From NCBI GenBank assembly GCA_963745665.1, contig CAVUYE010000001.1:744001-808000 (forward strand): 64,000 nt of DNA, written 5' to 3'. Positions 7,986 to 17,012 of the stretch are shown here, in pieces; the first letter of the stretch is position 1, and every line of letters begins with the position of its first letter. Below the pieces are notes generated by a model. That model saw only the letters and a program-made list of their open reading frames with translations, was not told the DNA's origin and did not search any database. Origin of the DNA: Bog-473 sp963745665 (GTDB taxonomy: Bacteria; Actinomycetota; Acidimicrobiia; Acidimicrobiales; RAAP-2). The translations under genes were made by a program, and so were the position numbers.

Positions 7986-8858
7986 GTGAACGAGGTTCAG
8001 GTGGAGCATACCGAATCGATCGCCGTACTCGAGGACAACTACTTCGATATGTATCGCCTCATGGGCGAACCACAGGGATGTGTGATTCGTGATACACCCG
8101 CATACCTCTCTGTCGCGACGCCGCTTTCCGTCGCTCCCTTCAACGCGGTGCTCCGGTTCCACGGCGGCGAGCGCGACGTTGCCGAGCGCGATCTCGATGA
8201 AGCGCTCGGCGTCTTCCAGGGTCTCAACGTGCCGCCTGTGTTTGTTGTGCACCCCACGGCCAGTCCGAGTGACATCCGTTCGCGTCTCAGTTCACGTGGT
8301 TTTGCCCAAGCTGAAAACACTTCAGGGATGATCAAACACCTTGAGCGCGACGAAACAGTGGGTCCGAACCTTCCGCCCGGGATCGAGATCGTGAACGGTA
8401 ACGAACTCGAGTGGATCGATTTAGTTTCGTGGCGCTACGGAATTCCGAAGGACAGCGCTGGGTACTTGGCCCAGCTGTACGAGCTCGGAGTTGCGCAGGG
8501 CGACCGCTTCTGGGTGGCTCGACAGAATGGGGTTGCCGTCTCGAAAGCCGAACTCCATGTCCATGGCGGGGTCGCTGGGATTTACGGGGTCGTCACTCTG
8601 GATGCATCGCGAGGAATGCATCTCGCCGCTGCAGTCACGCTGGCGGCGATGACCCACGCGTTCGAGCTCGGCGTGAGAACCGTCGTGCTGCACTCGACAC
8701 CGATGGCCGCCTCTCTTTACCGACGTCTCGGGTTTTCGCCGGTCGCCGACTTCGAAGTCTGGGCGGAGCCAGACAGCCTTTTCAGATCTGTCGCGATAGG
8801 ACTTCGAGCTGAACGTAAGCGGCAAAGAGAAGCGCGACAGGCCAATGAGCCGGTCTGA
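7986..8858 (+). CDS. GNAT-family N-acetyltransferase
   Basis: A 290-aa protein whose C-terminal 130 residues fit the GNAT fold: 'RFWVARQNGVAVSKAEL', the beta-bulge 'AGIYGVVTLDASRGMHLAAAV' that would hold acetyl-CoA (a divergent RxxGxA/G motif), and the end 'AASLYRRLGFSPVADFEVW'. The first 150 residues are a second, degenerate GNAT-like half, a common two-domain layout. The GTG at 7986 has no clear ribosome site. The gene is noticeably poorer in G+C than its neighbours and uses many A/T-ending codons, suggesting horizontal gain. The acceptor substrate is unknown. Confidence 0.75.
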   Translation: MNEVQVEHTESIAVLEDNYFDMYRLMGEPQGCVIRDTPAYLSVATPLSVAPFNAVLRFHGGERDVAERDLDEALGVFQGLNVPPVFVVHPTASPSDIRSRLSSRGFAQAENTSGMIKHLERDETVGPNLPPGIEIVNGNELEWIDLVSWRYGIPKDSAGYLAQLYELGVAQGDRFWVARQNGVAVSKAELHVHGGVAGIYGVVTLDASRGMHLAAAVTLAAMTHAFELGVRTVVLHSTPMAASLYRRLGFSPVADFEVWAEPDSLFRSVAIGLRAERKRQREARQANEPV

Positions 8859-8862
8859 GTAG

Positions 8863-9654
8863 TTAGGCGGACGTCCGGGCCGACCCCGACGCCGGCGCCG
8901 GCATCGGCGTGCGGCTCCGGGACAGCACCGAGATCAGGGCGGCGGCGGCAAGCAGGCCGAGTGCCAACGTCGCCCAGGGCGAGAGGACCGCAGCGAAGGC
9001 GCCGGCCACAGCCAACTCGCTGACCACCACGACGACGAGGAAAATGGGCCCGATCTCGGTGAAGCGCCGGTGAAATGCGGCCAGCGCGCCCGGGCTGGAG
9101 ATGTGCCGCCCGAGCAGCACGGCCAGCCCGCGCAACAGTCCGAACATCGCACCGATGGCGAGCGCTGTGGCGGGGTCGGCGGTGAGCGCAGCAAGCAGGA
9201 TCATGAGATAGACGGCGGCTGTCTTGATGTAGGTGGTCAGACCGGCGCCGATCTGCCAGCCGAACCCTGCGCCGTAGGCCCAGGGGCGGAACTGGTCGAG
9301 CCAGCGCTCGTTGACTTGCCGGGAGTGGAAGGGCAGGCGGAAGCCGCCCAGGCGCGTGTCGGAGACGCAGGCGGCAACGGCAACGGCGCAGGCAGTGGCC
9401 GCCACGACGACGTTCGAGGGCGCGACGGCGCGCGCCCCGAGCGCAAGCGCGGCCATGGCGAGACCGAGCGTGGCTCCGCCCGCGGTCCCGCCGACGATGA
9501 ACCAGGCCGCAGTCGTGCCGTAGCGGTGGCCCCGACCTTGCTCGGCTAGCGGCGTCACGGTGGCGAGCATGGAGACGCCGCAGGGCGACCAGGTCGACCG
9601 GGCCGCCGCGGTCACGGCGACGACGAACGCCGCCGCGATCACGATCTCGTGCAT
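8863..9654 (-). CDS. CcdA/MauF-like membrane protein, last gene of the mau-like operon
   Basis: A polytopic membrane protein of 263 aa with about six to seven hydrophobic segments. The first contains 'STWSPCGVSMLATVTP', where Pro-Cys near a helix start followed by a second proline recalls CcdA/DsbD. That family moves electrons across the membrane to periplasmic thioredoxins, and MauF of methylamine utilisation belongs to it. Two further cysteines lie in a membrane helix near residue 85. I chose the ATG at 9654, which has a GGAGGGAG ribosome site; it follows the MauA-like gene by 16 bases. By position it would supply reductant for disulfide handling in the cysteine-rich partner. The family call is moderate and the role is inferred. 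Confidence 0.55.
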   Translation of the reverse strand: MHEIVIAAAFVVAVTAAARSTWSPCGVSMLATVTPLAEQGRGHRYGTTAAWFIVGGTAGGATLGLAMAALALGARAVAPSNVVVAATACAVAVAACVSDTRLGGFRLPFHSRQVNERWLDQFRPWAYGAGFGWQIGAGLTTYIKTAAVYLMILLAALTADPATALAIGAMFGLLRGLAVLLGRHISSPGALAAFHRRFTEIGPIFLVVVVVSELAVAGAFAAVLSPWATLALGLLAAAALISVLSRSRTPMPAPASGSARTSA

Positions 9655-9670
9655 GGGTGCTCCCTCCTCG

Positions 9671-11071
9671 TCATGCCGGTGACCCGAGGAAGGGCGCGCC
9701 GCCGTAGGCGAAAATCCCACCGTCCTTGGCCACCAGCCAGTAGCCGGCGTCGTTGCCGTAGGGCGCGATGCCCACCACCGGTTGATTGAGCTTCATGGCA
9801 CCGGTCGAGCCGTCGAACACGGCGTCCCCGTAGGCGAAGATCCCGCCGTCGGCGGCCACCAGCCAGTACCCCTGGCCCGAAGGGGTTGCCGCCATGGCCA
9901 CGACGGGCGCGTTCAGATGCCGGCCACCCATGGACCCGAAATAAGGGGCGTCGCCGAAGTTGAAGATGCCGCCGTCGGCGGCGGCCAGCCAGTAGCCCCG
10001 GCCTGTCGGTGTGGCGGCCATGCCGACCACCGGCGCGTTGAGGCGCCGTCCTCCCATGGAGCCGTAGAAGAGCGCGTCGCCGTAGTCGAAAATGCCCCCG
10101 TCGGCTGCGACGAGCCAGTACCCCTGGCCGGAGGGCGAGGCGGCGATGCCGACCACTGGCGCGTTGAGGCGCCGTCCACCCATGGAGCCGTAGAAGAGCG
10201 CGTCGCCGTAGTCGAAAATGCCCCCGTCGGCCGCAGCCAGGAAATAGCCGCCCGTCGTGCAGGTCGCGACCCCGACGATGGGGGCGTCGAGCGCCAACGC
10301 AGACGCGTCGCCGTCGTCGGGGAAGTCCCCGTAGCCGAACAGCCGGCCGAACGCGGTGAGCACGGCATAGCCGCCGCCATCGGCGCTGGCGACCAGGCTC
10401 ACCACCTTGCAGTCCGTGGCGGGTGATATGCACAGCGGAGCCGGCGGCGCGGTGCTCCAGCACGGCTCGTTCTGCTCCGCGGTGGCGTTGTCGACGGCGA
10501 CGGCGGTCGTGCAAGTGGGGTCGACCGTCCAGGGTGGGACGCAGGCCACGACGCGGCAGACGATCCGGCCCATACACGGCACGTCCTGGTTGCACTGCCC
10601 GTAGCGGAACTGCAGGCACCCGGTCAGGTAGGAATCGCACCCGAGCGGCCCGCAGCCGCACCCGGTCTCGTCGCAGCCCGTCTCGCAGAAGGGGAAGCCA
10701 CCACTGCAGCCACTGTCGCACGAGCAGGTGGAATTGCAGTCCATGTAATAGCGGGGACCATTGCAGTACGACGAGTTGTCCGCGACCCACCACCCACCCA
10801 TGATCGTGTTCTCCGGGCAGAAGTTGGCGCCGCTGACGGCGCAGCAAAACTCGGAGAAGCCCGAGCAGCAGGTGCTGCCGCAGCCACACCCCGCGTTGCC
10901 GCACTCGCAGATGGCTCCGTAGGCCGATCCGGGCTTGAGGGCGAGGTCCAGCCCGGAGCCCACGGCAACCGCGCTGCCCACGAAGGCGGACCGGTTGATG
11001 AGGCTTCGCCGGGACAGTCGTCCCTCGAGGGCTTGTGCGGTGCGCGCCACCAACACGGTGGAGAAGCTCAC
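9671..11071 (-). CDS. Tat-exported cysteine-rich protein related to methylamine dehydrogenase light chain, with C-terminal repeat domain
   Basis: A 466-aa protein in three parts. Residues 20-26 (SRRSLIN) and the following Ala/Val-rich stretch form a twin-arginine signal. Residues 55-187 carry 25 cysteines and the block CPENTIMGGWWVADNSSYC, which resembles the region of the methylamine dehydrogenase light chain holding the first tryptophan of its TTQ cofactor (W-V-A). The second TTQ tryptophan is not evident at the expected place, which reads I-V-C. Residues 223-466 are six repeats of about 42 residues. The GTG at 11071 overlaps the mauE-like stop by four bases. Homology to MauA is my reading of the motif and context; quinone formation is untested. 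Confidence 0.65.
   Translation of the reverse strand: MSFSTVLVARTAQALEGRLSRRSLINRSAFVGSAVAVGSGLDLALKPGSAYGAICECGNAGCGCGSTCCSGFSEFCCAVSGANFCPENTIMGGWWVADNSSYCNGPRYYMDCNSTCSCDSGCSGGFPFCETGCDETGCGCGPLGCDSYLTGCLQFRYGQCNQDVPCMGRIVCRVVACVPPWTVDPTCTTAVAVDNATAEQNEPCWSTAPPAPLCISPATDCKVVSLVASADGGGYAVLTAFGRLFGYGDFPDDGDASALALDAPIVGVATCTTGGYFLAAADGGIFDYGDALFYGSMGGRRLNAPVVGIAASPSGQGYWLVAADGGIFDYGDALFYGSMGGRRLNAPVVGMAATPTGRGYWLAAADGGIFNFGDAPYFGSMGGRHLNAPVVAMAATPSGQGYWLVAADGGIFAYGDAVFDGSTGAMKLNQPVVGIAPYGNDAGYWLVAKDGGIFAYGGAPFLGSPA
9674..10405 (-). repeat. Six in-gene repeats of 42 codons (predicted propeller-like domain)
   Basis: The last 244 codons of the MauA-like gene are six repeats of 41-42 residues, the final one truncated to 35. 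The consensus is VVGxAAxPxGxGYWLVAADG, then GIFxYGDAxFxGSxGGRxLN. The two central copies are almost identical at DNA level over some 80 bases at a 126-base offset (10022 and 10148), so recent duplication is likely. Repeats with DGGxFxxGDA motifs are common in secreted actinobacterial proteins and are probably beta-sheet blades; a propeller is an inference. Confidence 0.85.
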
Positions 11072-11625
11072 GGCGCCGGCGCCGGGTGTGCCAGGTGCCG
11101 CGCCGCAGTGAGGGCCGCCAAGGCGGAGAGGGCCAGTGTGGTGAGCCAGAGGCCAACCGCGCTCACGAACAGGAGCGGGACGCCCGCCCAGGGCTGGTGC
11201 GCCAGTTGCGCCGCCAGCGTGCCACCGGATGGCGCGCCGAGGGCCACTGTCACCGCGGCGGCTGCGAGCACGGCATCGATGACCAGGTGGAGCGCGGTGG
11301 GTGGCGTGTCCGGTCGACCGAAGCACCCACAGGTGGCCAGCGGTCCGCCGCGCCGGCGGGCGAGGGCGACGACGGCGAGGAAGCAGAGGTAGGAGAGGGC
11401 GACGAGGGCCGCGGTGGCGGGGCGCGGCAACAGGAGGGCCACAGCGCCGAGAGCGGTTTCCGCCAGCGCACCAGCGCGGACGAGCCGGCGCAGGACGGGC
11501 AGAGACGGGTACCCCGGCAGGAGGGCGGCCATGGCGCGCGCGGTGTCGTCCGGCCGCACCGCCTTGGCCACCCCGGCCACACACAGCAGGCCGGCGGCGA
11601 CGAGGTACAGGCCGATCAGTTCCAT
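11068..11625 (-). CDS. MauE/DoxX-like redox-associated membrane protein
   Basis: A 185-aa integral membrane protein with four to five transmembrane helices. The segment 'GGPLATCGCFGRPD' carries the CxCFG motif typical of MauE-type proteins, which are required with MauD for maturation of the disulfide-rich light chain of methylamine dehydrogenase. It starts at ATG 11625, overlapping the upstream unknown gene by ten bases, and its stop overlaps the MauA-like start. The tight coupling to a MauD-like thioredoxin and a cysteine-rich Tat substrate supports a periplasmic disulfide role. Confidence 0.75.
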   Translation of the reverse strand: MELIGLYLVAAGLLCVAGVAKAVRPDDTARAMAALLPGYPSLPVLRRLVRAGALAETALGAVALLLPRPATAALVALSYLCFLAVVALARRRGGPLATCGCFGRPDTPPTALHLVIDAVLAAAAVTVALGAPSGGTLAAQLAHQPWAGVPLLFVSAVGLWLTTLALSALAALTAARHLAHPAPAP

Positions 11626-12104
11626 CGGGGCTGCGCGGCGGGTACGTCCGCCAGGGCCGGGCTCAAGGTCAACGACGACAGCAACGTGTTGACGTGTGGG
11701 ACCAACGCGGACCGTTGGGCGTGGCTTCCGAGCACGGCGTAGAAGGAGAAGGGCCGTCCGGACTCGGTGAAGAACCACTGGGTGCCCGATTGCCCGGGGA
11801 TGCCACGCCGCAGCACCATCGGAGAGAAGTCCGTCTCCGAGAGCGCCGCGGGACGGCCCGGTTGCGCGAACAGCGCGGTGCCCACGCTCTCGGGCCCGTA
11901 CTCGAAAAGGGTGGCGAAGACGTCGGAGGGCCTCATCAGGGTGACGGCACCACTCCCGAAGTCCCCGATGTCGTCGGGGATCGGGAAGGTGGCGAACTGC
12001 CCGACTGGGTAGGTCACACCCACGGTGGCAGGGCGTACGAAGATCCGCCCCTCGAAGCCGGCGGGGAGCCGGGCCGTGATGCCGTGGGCGCCGATGGTGG
12101 CCAC
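11616..12104 (-). CDS. Unknown protein inserted between the mauD- and mauE-like genes
   Basis: A 162-aa protein I cannot assign to a named family. It has no signal peptide, no transmembrane helix and no cysteine, so it probably works in the cytoplasm. Recognisable segments are 'FATLFEYGPESVGTALFA', 'LRRGIPGQSGTQWFFTESG' and 'RPFSFYAVLGSHAQR'. The GTG start at 12104 overlaps the MauD-like stop by one base (TAGTG), and the stop overlaps the MauE-like start by ten bases. It is therefore embedded in the operon and must be made with its partners. A role as a cytoplasmic chaperone or maturation factor for the Tat substrate is only a guess. Confidence 0.6.
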   Translation of the reverse strand: MATIGAHGITARLPAGFEGRIFVRPATVGVTYPVGQFATFPIPDDIGDFGSGAVTLMRPSDVFATLFEYGPESVGTALFAQPGRPAALSETDFSPMVLRRGIPGQSGTQWFFTESGRPFSFYAVLGSHAQRSALVPHVNTLLSSLTLSPALADVPAAQPRWN

Positions 12105-12874
12105 TACTCGGCGGGCACCGGACGGCCGTGCGGGAAGACGTCGTCGAGGGTGCGCGGGTACAGGCTCGGGTCGCCCGGGAGGATCCCGGCCGCGGCCAGC
12201 ACCTCGTCGGCGGCCGCTTCGCGGGCCGGTCCGCCGAGTGACCCTTCGGCCCGCCCCCGCGCACCACCGGCGACGGGCCCGCGGTCGTGCTCGGCCCGCC
12301 GGACCAGCTCGGTCAGTTGGTCGACGTGGCCCGCCGTACCCTGCCCGAGCTTGCGCCCCGTGGCCCCGTCCACAAGGACGAAGAACGGTGAGCCGGGGAC
12401 CTGGTAGTCCACCCAGGCGTCGGTCGACATCACCACCGGGACGCGTCCGGTCGTCCGCGACCGCACCTCGGCGGGCATTTCGCGATCGTGGCCCTTGGTC
12501 ACGATCACCACGCGGGTGCGGCCGGGCAACTGCAGCCGTCCGGGTTCTTGCAGCGCATCCCAGAAGGCGGCACAGCCGGTACAGCCCGAGGAGAGGAAAC
12601 CGAGCAGCGTGAGGTCGTCGCTGTTGTCCACGGCGATGGCCCGGGCATCCCCCGTTGGAGTCAAACCGGCGATGGCCGGGGCCAGGCCCAGCACCGGGCT
12701 CGACTCCGGCGTCACCATGGGGGCAGAGCCGGCGGTCGCAGCGGCGGGGTCCCCTACGCCGACGCCCAGCTCATGCAGTGAGCGCAGGATGTCGGCATGG
12801 CTCCGTAGCAGGCCTGTCACCAGGATGCCGAGTACCAGGACTACGAACGTCGAGACAATGACCAGCGCGACCAC
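12104..12874 (-). CDS. MauD-like membrane-anchored thioredoxin, first gene of the mau-like operon
   Basis: A 256-aa protein with an N-terminal transmembrane anchor (residues 3-22) followed by a thioredoxin fold. The active site 'GFLSSGCTGCAAFWDAL' contains CTGC near residue 100, and the cis-proline loop is probably 'YQVPGSPFFVLVD'. MauD proteins have the same layout and are needed for the light chain of methylamine dehydrogenase. The GTG at 12874 has AAAGGAGG four bases upstream, the best ribosome site of the operon, consistent with it being the first gene. It is divergent from the amidohydrolase gene. Confidence 0.75.
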   Translation of the reverse strand: MVALVIVSTFVVLVLGILVTGLLRSHADILRSLHELGVGVGDPAAATAGSAPMVTPESSPVLGLAPAIAGLTPTGDARAIAVDNSDDLTLLGFLSSGCTGCAAFWDALQEPGRLQLPGRTRVVIVTKGHDREMPAEVRSRTTGRVPVVMSTDAWVDYQVPGSPFFVLVDGATGRKLGQGTAGHVDQLTELVRRAEHDRGPVAGGARGRAEGSLGGPAREAAADEVLAAAGILPGDPSLYPRTLDDVFPHGRPVPAE

Positions 12875-12979
12875 TCCGCCTCCTTTACCCGTACCGCCCC
12901 AGTATCCATCCGCGGCCGGTCACAGGCGCGGCATCCAACGCCGGTGCGCGCCGGGAATTCCTCGGGCATACTCCGGTCT

Positions 12980-14171
12980 GTGCCGACCGACGATCTGTTC
13001 CTGCCCGAGCCCGAACCGAGGGAGGTGCGCTTCACCGTGATCTCGGTCGACGACCACGTTGTGGAGCCTGCCCATACCTTCGAGAACCGGCTACCCGCCG
13101 CGCTGGCGGACCGCGCCCCGCGGATCGTCGAGACGCCACAGGGGCACCAGGTGTGGGAGTTCGAAGGCGAGCGGTACACCCAGGTGGGTATGAACGCGGT
13201 GGCCGGTCGCCGCCCGGAGACCTATGGTCTCGAGCCGTTCCGTTTCGACCAGATGCGAGCGGGTTGCTACGACGTCGACGCGCGCGTGCGCGACATGGAC
13301 ATCAACGGCGTCTGGGCCTCGGTGAACTTTCCCTCCATGATCACCGGATTCTGCGGCCGGGTCTTCTTCGACGCCCGGGATAGGGACCTGGGCCTGGCCT
13401 GCGTCAGGGCCTGGAACGACTGGCTCTTCGAGGAGTGGTACTCGCGTCACCCCGACCGCATCGTCCCGCTCGGCATCACTTACCTCGCCGACCCGGCCCT
13501 CGCCGTGGCCGAGATCCGCCGCAGCGCCGAACGGGGCTTCACGTCAGTGACGTTCCCCGAGCGCCCGCACGAGATCGGGCTGCCGTCCTTGTGGGACAGG
13601 GCCCACTGGGACCCCATCATGGAGGCCGTGGTCGACACCGACACCGTCGTCTCGCTCCACGTCGGGAGCTCGGGCCTGACCCCGCCACCACCCGGAGCCG
13701 GCATGGATTCCCTACCGCTCGGGGCCACGCTCTTCGGCCAGCTCTCGCTCATCGCGTGCGCCGAGTGGCTGTGGTCCGGCTACGCGTTGCGACTGCCGAC
13801 CCTCAAGATCGCCATGAGCGAGGGCGGGATCGGCTGGGTGGCCATGCTGCGCGACCGGCTCGAGAACATCGTCGACCGCTCCCGTTACGGACTGGGCTGG
13901 GACGTGCGCCCGGCCGACGTCCTGCGGCGCAACTTCTGGTTCTGCACCATTGACGACCCGTCGACCATCGACACGCGCCACGCCATCGGGGTCGACCACA
14001 TCATGGTGGAGGTCGACTATCCGCATGGCGACAGCACCTGGCCCGACACGCAGGACGTCATCGCGGCAGTGCTGGGGTCACATTCCGTCCGACGAGCTCC
14101 GGGCCATGTGCTGCGAGAACGCCGCTGCGCTCTATCGCCACCCGCTCCCCGACATCGTCCTGCCGCGCTGA
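12980..14171 (+). CDS. Amidohydrolase (ACMSD-like, amidohydro_2 family), frameshifted as sequenced
   Basis: A metal-dependent hydrolase or decarboxylase of about 396 aa, with 'ISVDDHVVEP' at the N-terminus, 'SEGGIGWVAMLRDR' in the middle and 'GVDHIMVEVDYPHGDSTWPD' near the end. This is the layout of amidohydrolases acting on aromatic or lactone substrates. The frame breaks in a GGGG run at 14074-14077; removing one G joins it to 'HIPSDELRAMCCENAAALYRH', the expected family C-terminus, with a stop at 14171. A CATACT hexamer lies seven bases before GTG 12980, so the mRNA is probably leaderless. The substrate is unknown. The aldolase gene follows at 13 bases. Confidence 0.75.
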
Positions 14172-14852
14172 GAGGAGCCGACTGATGTTCACGCCGACCG
14201 CCGAGAAGCTGGTGCCCGACCTCACGCCACGCGAGGAGCTCGTGGTGCTCGCCCGCGCGCTGTGGCGGGAGGGCTACAACGACCACCTGGCCGGGCACAT
14301 CACGGTCAACCTGGGCGACGGCACGCTGCTTTGCAACCCGTGGCTGCTTGACCTGGGCGGAGTTGTGCCCCTCCCAGGTGCTGCGCATCGACCTGGACGG
14401 CAGGGTGGTGGAAGGCGACTGGCCCGTCCCGCTCGGCATCCCGTTGCACCTCGAACTGCACAAGCTCCGTGAGGACGTGGGGTGGGCGGTGCACAACCAT
14501 CCGCTCTTCGGCACGGTGTGGGCGGACCTGGGCGAGCTGCCCCCGATCCTCGACCAGAGCTCCGCGCTCGGCGGCGGCACCCTGGTCCTGGTGGACGAGT
14601 ACGAGGGACCCGTCAACGACGCCTCGAGCGCGCGGTCGGCGGTGGAGAAGCTGGGCGACGCCTCCATGGCGCTGCTGGCGGGGCACGGCGTGTTCGTGCT
14701 GGGTGGCTCGGCCCGAGCGGTGCATCAGCGCGCCGTGGCGCTGGAACAGCGCTGCCAGCACGCCTGGTACGCCAGAGTGGCCGGCGGCACCGGAGTGTCC
14801 CACGTGCCGCAGTCCTTCGTCGACCTGGTGGCTCAGAGCGACGGGGAAGGCT

Positions 14853-15989
<1,137 letters not shown>

Positions 15990-16000
<11 letters not shown>

Positions 16001-17009
16001 GCGTCCCGGCCCAGGCAAGGAGCTCGTCCACCGAGCCGCGGTTGACGATCCGCTCCGGTGGCACCGAGGCGTCCACGGCCTTGGCACAGCCCCGGCCGAG
16101 CCAGCCGAGCTGGCCCGGCGCGTGCGCGTCGGTGTCGATGCTGAAGGAGCAGCCGAGCCCCACCGCCTGCCGGAGGAGGTCCTGGGGCGGGTCCTGGCGT
16201 TCGGGCCGCGAGTTGATCTCCACTGCGGTGCCGGTACGGGCACAGGCCGCGAACACAGCATCGGCGTCGAAGGTGGACTGCGCCCGCCCCCGTCCGGTCA
16301 TCAGGCGCCCGGTGCAGTGGCCCAGGATGTCGGTGTGCGGGCTCTCGATGGCCGCCAGCATGCGCTCGGTCATGGCGGGCGACTCCATGCGGAGCTTGGA
16401 GTGCACGCTGGCCACCACCACGTCGAGCTCGGCCAGCAGATCCAGCTCCTGGTCGAGCGAGCCGTCCTCGAGGATGTCGACCTCGATGCCGGTCAGGATG
16501 CGGAAGGGTGCCAGATCCTCCTGCAGCTCGGCGAGCACGTCGAGCTGGGCGCGCAGGCGCTCGGCGTCGAGCCCGTGTGCGACGGTGAGGCGGGCGCTGT
16601 GGTCCGTGAGCACGAGGTACTCGTGCCCCAGGTCGCGGGCCGCTTCGGCCATCTGGCGGATGGGGCTCCCGCCGTCGGACCAGTCGGAGTGCGAGTGGCA
16701 GTCGCCGCGGAGCGAGCCGAGGAGCTCCTGTGCCGCCGTGTCGAGCACGATGTCGTCGGGCGCCTCCTCGAGCTCGGTCAGGCGGCTGGGCACCTTGCCG
16801 TCGACGGCCTCGGCGATGACCTGGGCGGTGGACTTGCCGATCCCGTCGATCGTCTGCAGGCGCCCGGACTGGGCGAGCGAGCGCACGGTGTCGGGAGGGA
16901 GATCCGCCACCGCACGTGCCGCGTGGCGGAAGGCGCGCACCTTGTAGGTGTCGGCGCCGCTCCGCTCGAGGAGGAACGCGATGCGGTCGAGGGCGTCGAG
17001 CGGCTCCAC
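15990..17009 (-). CDS. PHP-domain phosphoesterase with helix-hairpin-helix (PolX-like without polymerase core)
   Basis: A 339-aa protein. Residues 1-95 are helix-hairpin-helix-like ('LQTIDGIGKSTAQVIAEAV'). From residue 100 comes a PHP domain with the metal motifs 'CHSHSDWSDG', 'LVLTDHS', 'GIEVDIL', 'VASVHSKL' and 'DTDAHAPGQL'. The same two parts form the ends of PolX polymerases, but the nucleotidyltransferase palm is absent. PHP domains in this context act as 3'-end-trimming nucleases or phosphatases. It sits four bases from the LigD-type polymerase gene and overlaps the ligase start, so it is probably an end-processing factor for the same repair pathway. Confidence 0.83.
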
Positions 17010-17012
17010 GGT

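Noticed and set aside
9674..10405. Regular 126-base repeats as a CRISPR or minisatellite array
   Set aside because: They are in frame, encode a conserved protein repeat and lack constant repeats with variable spacers.
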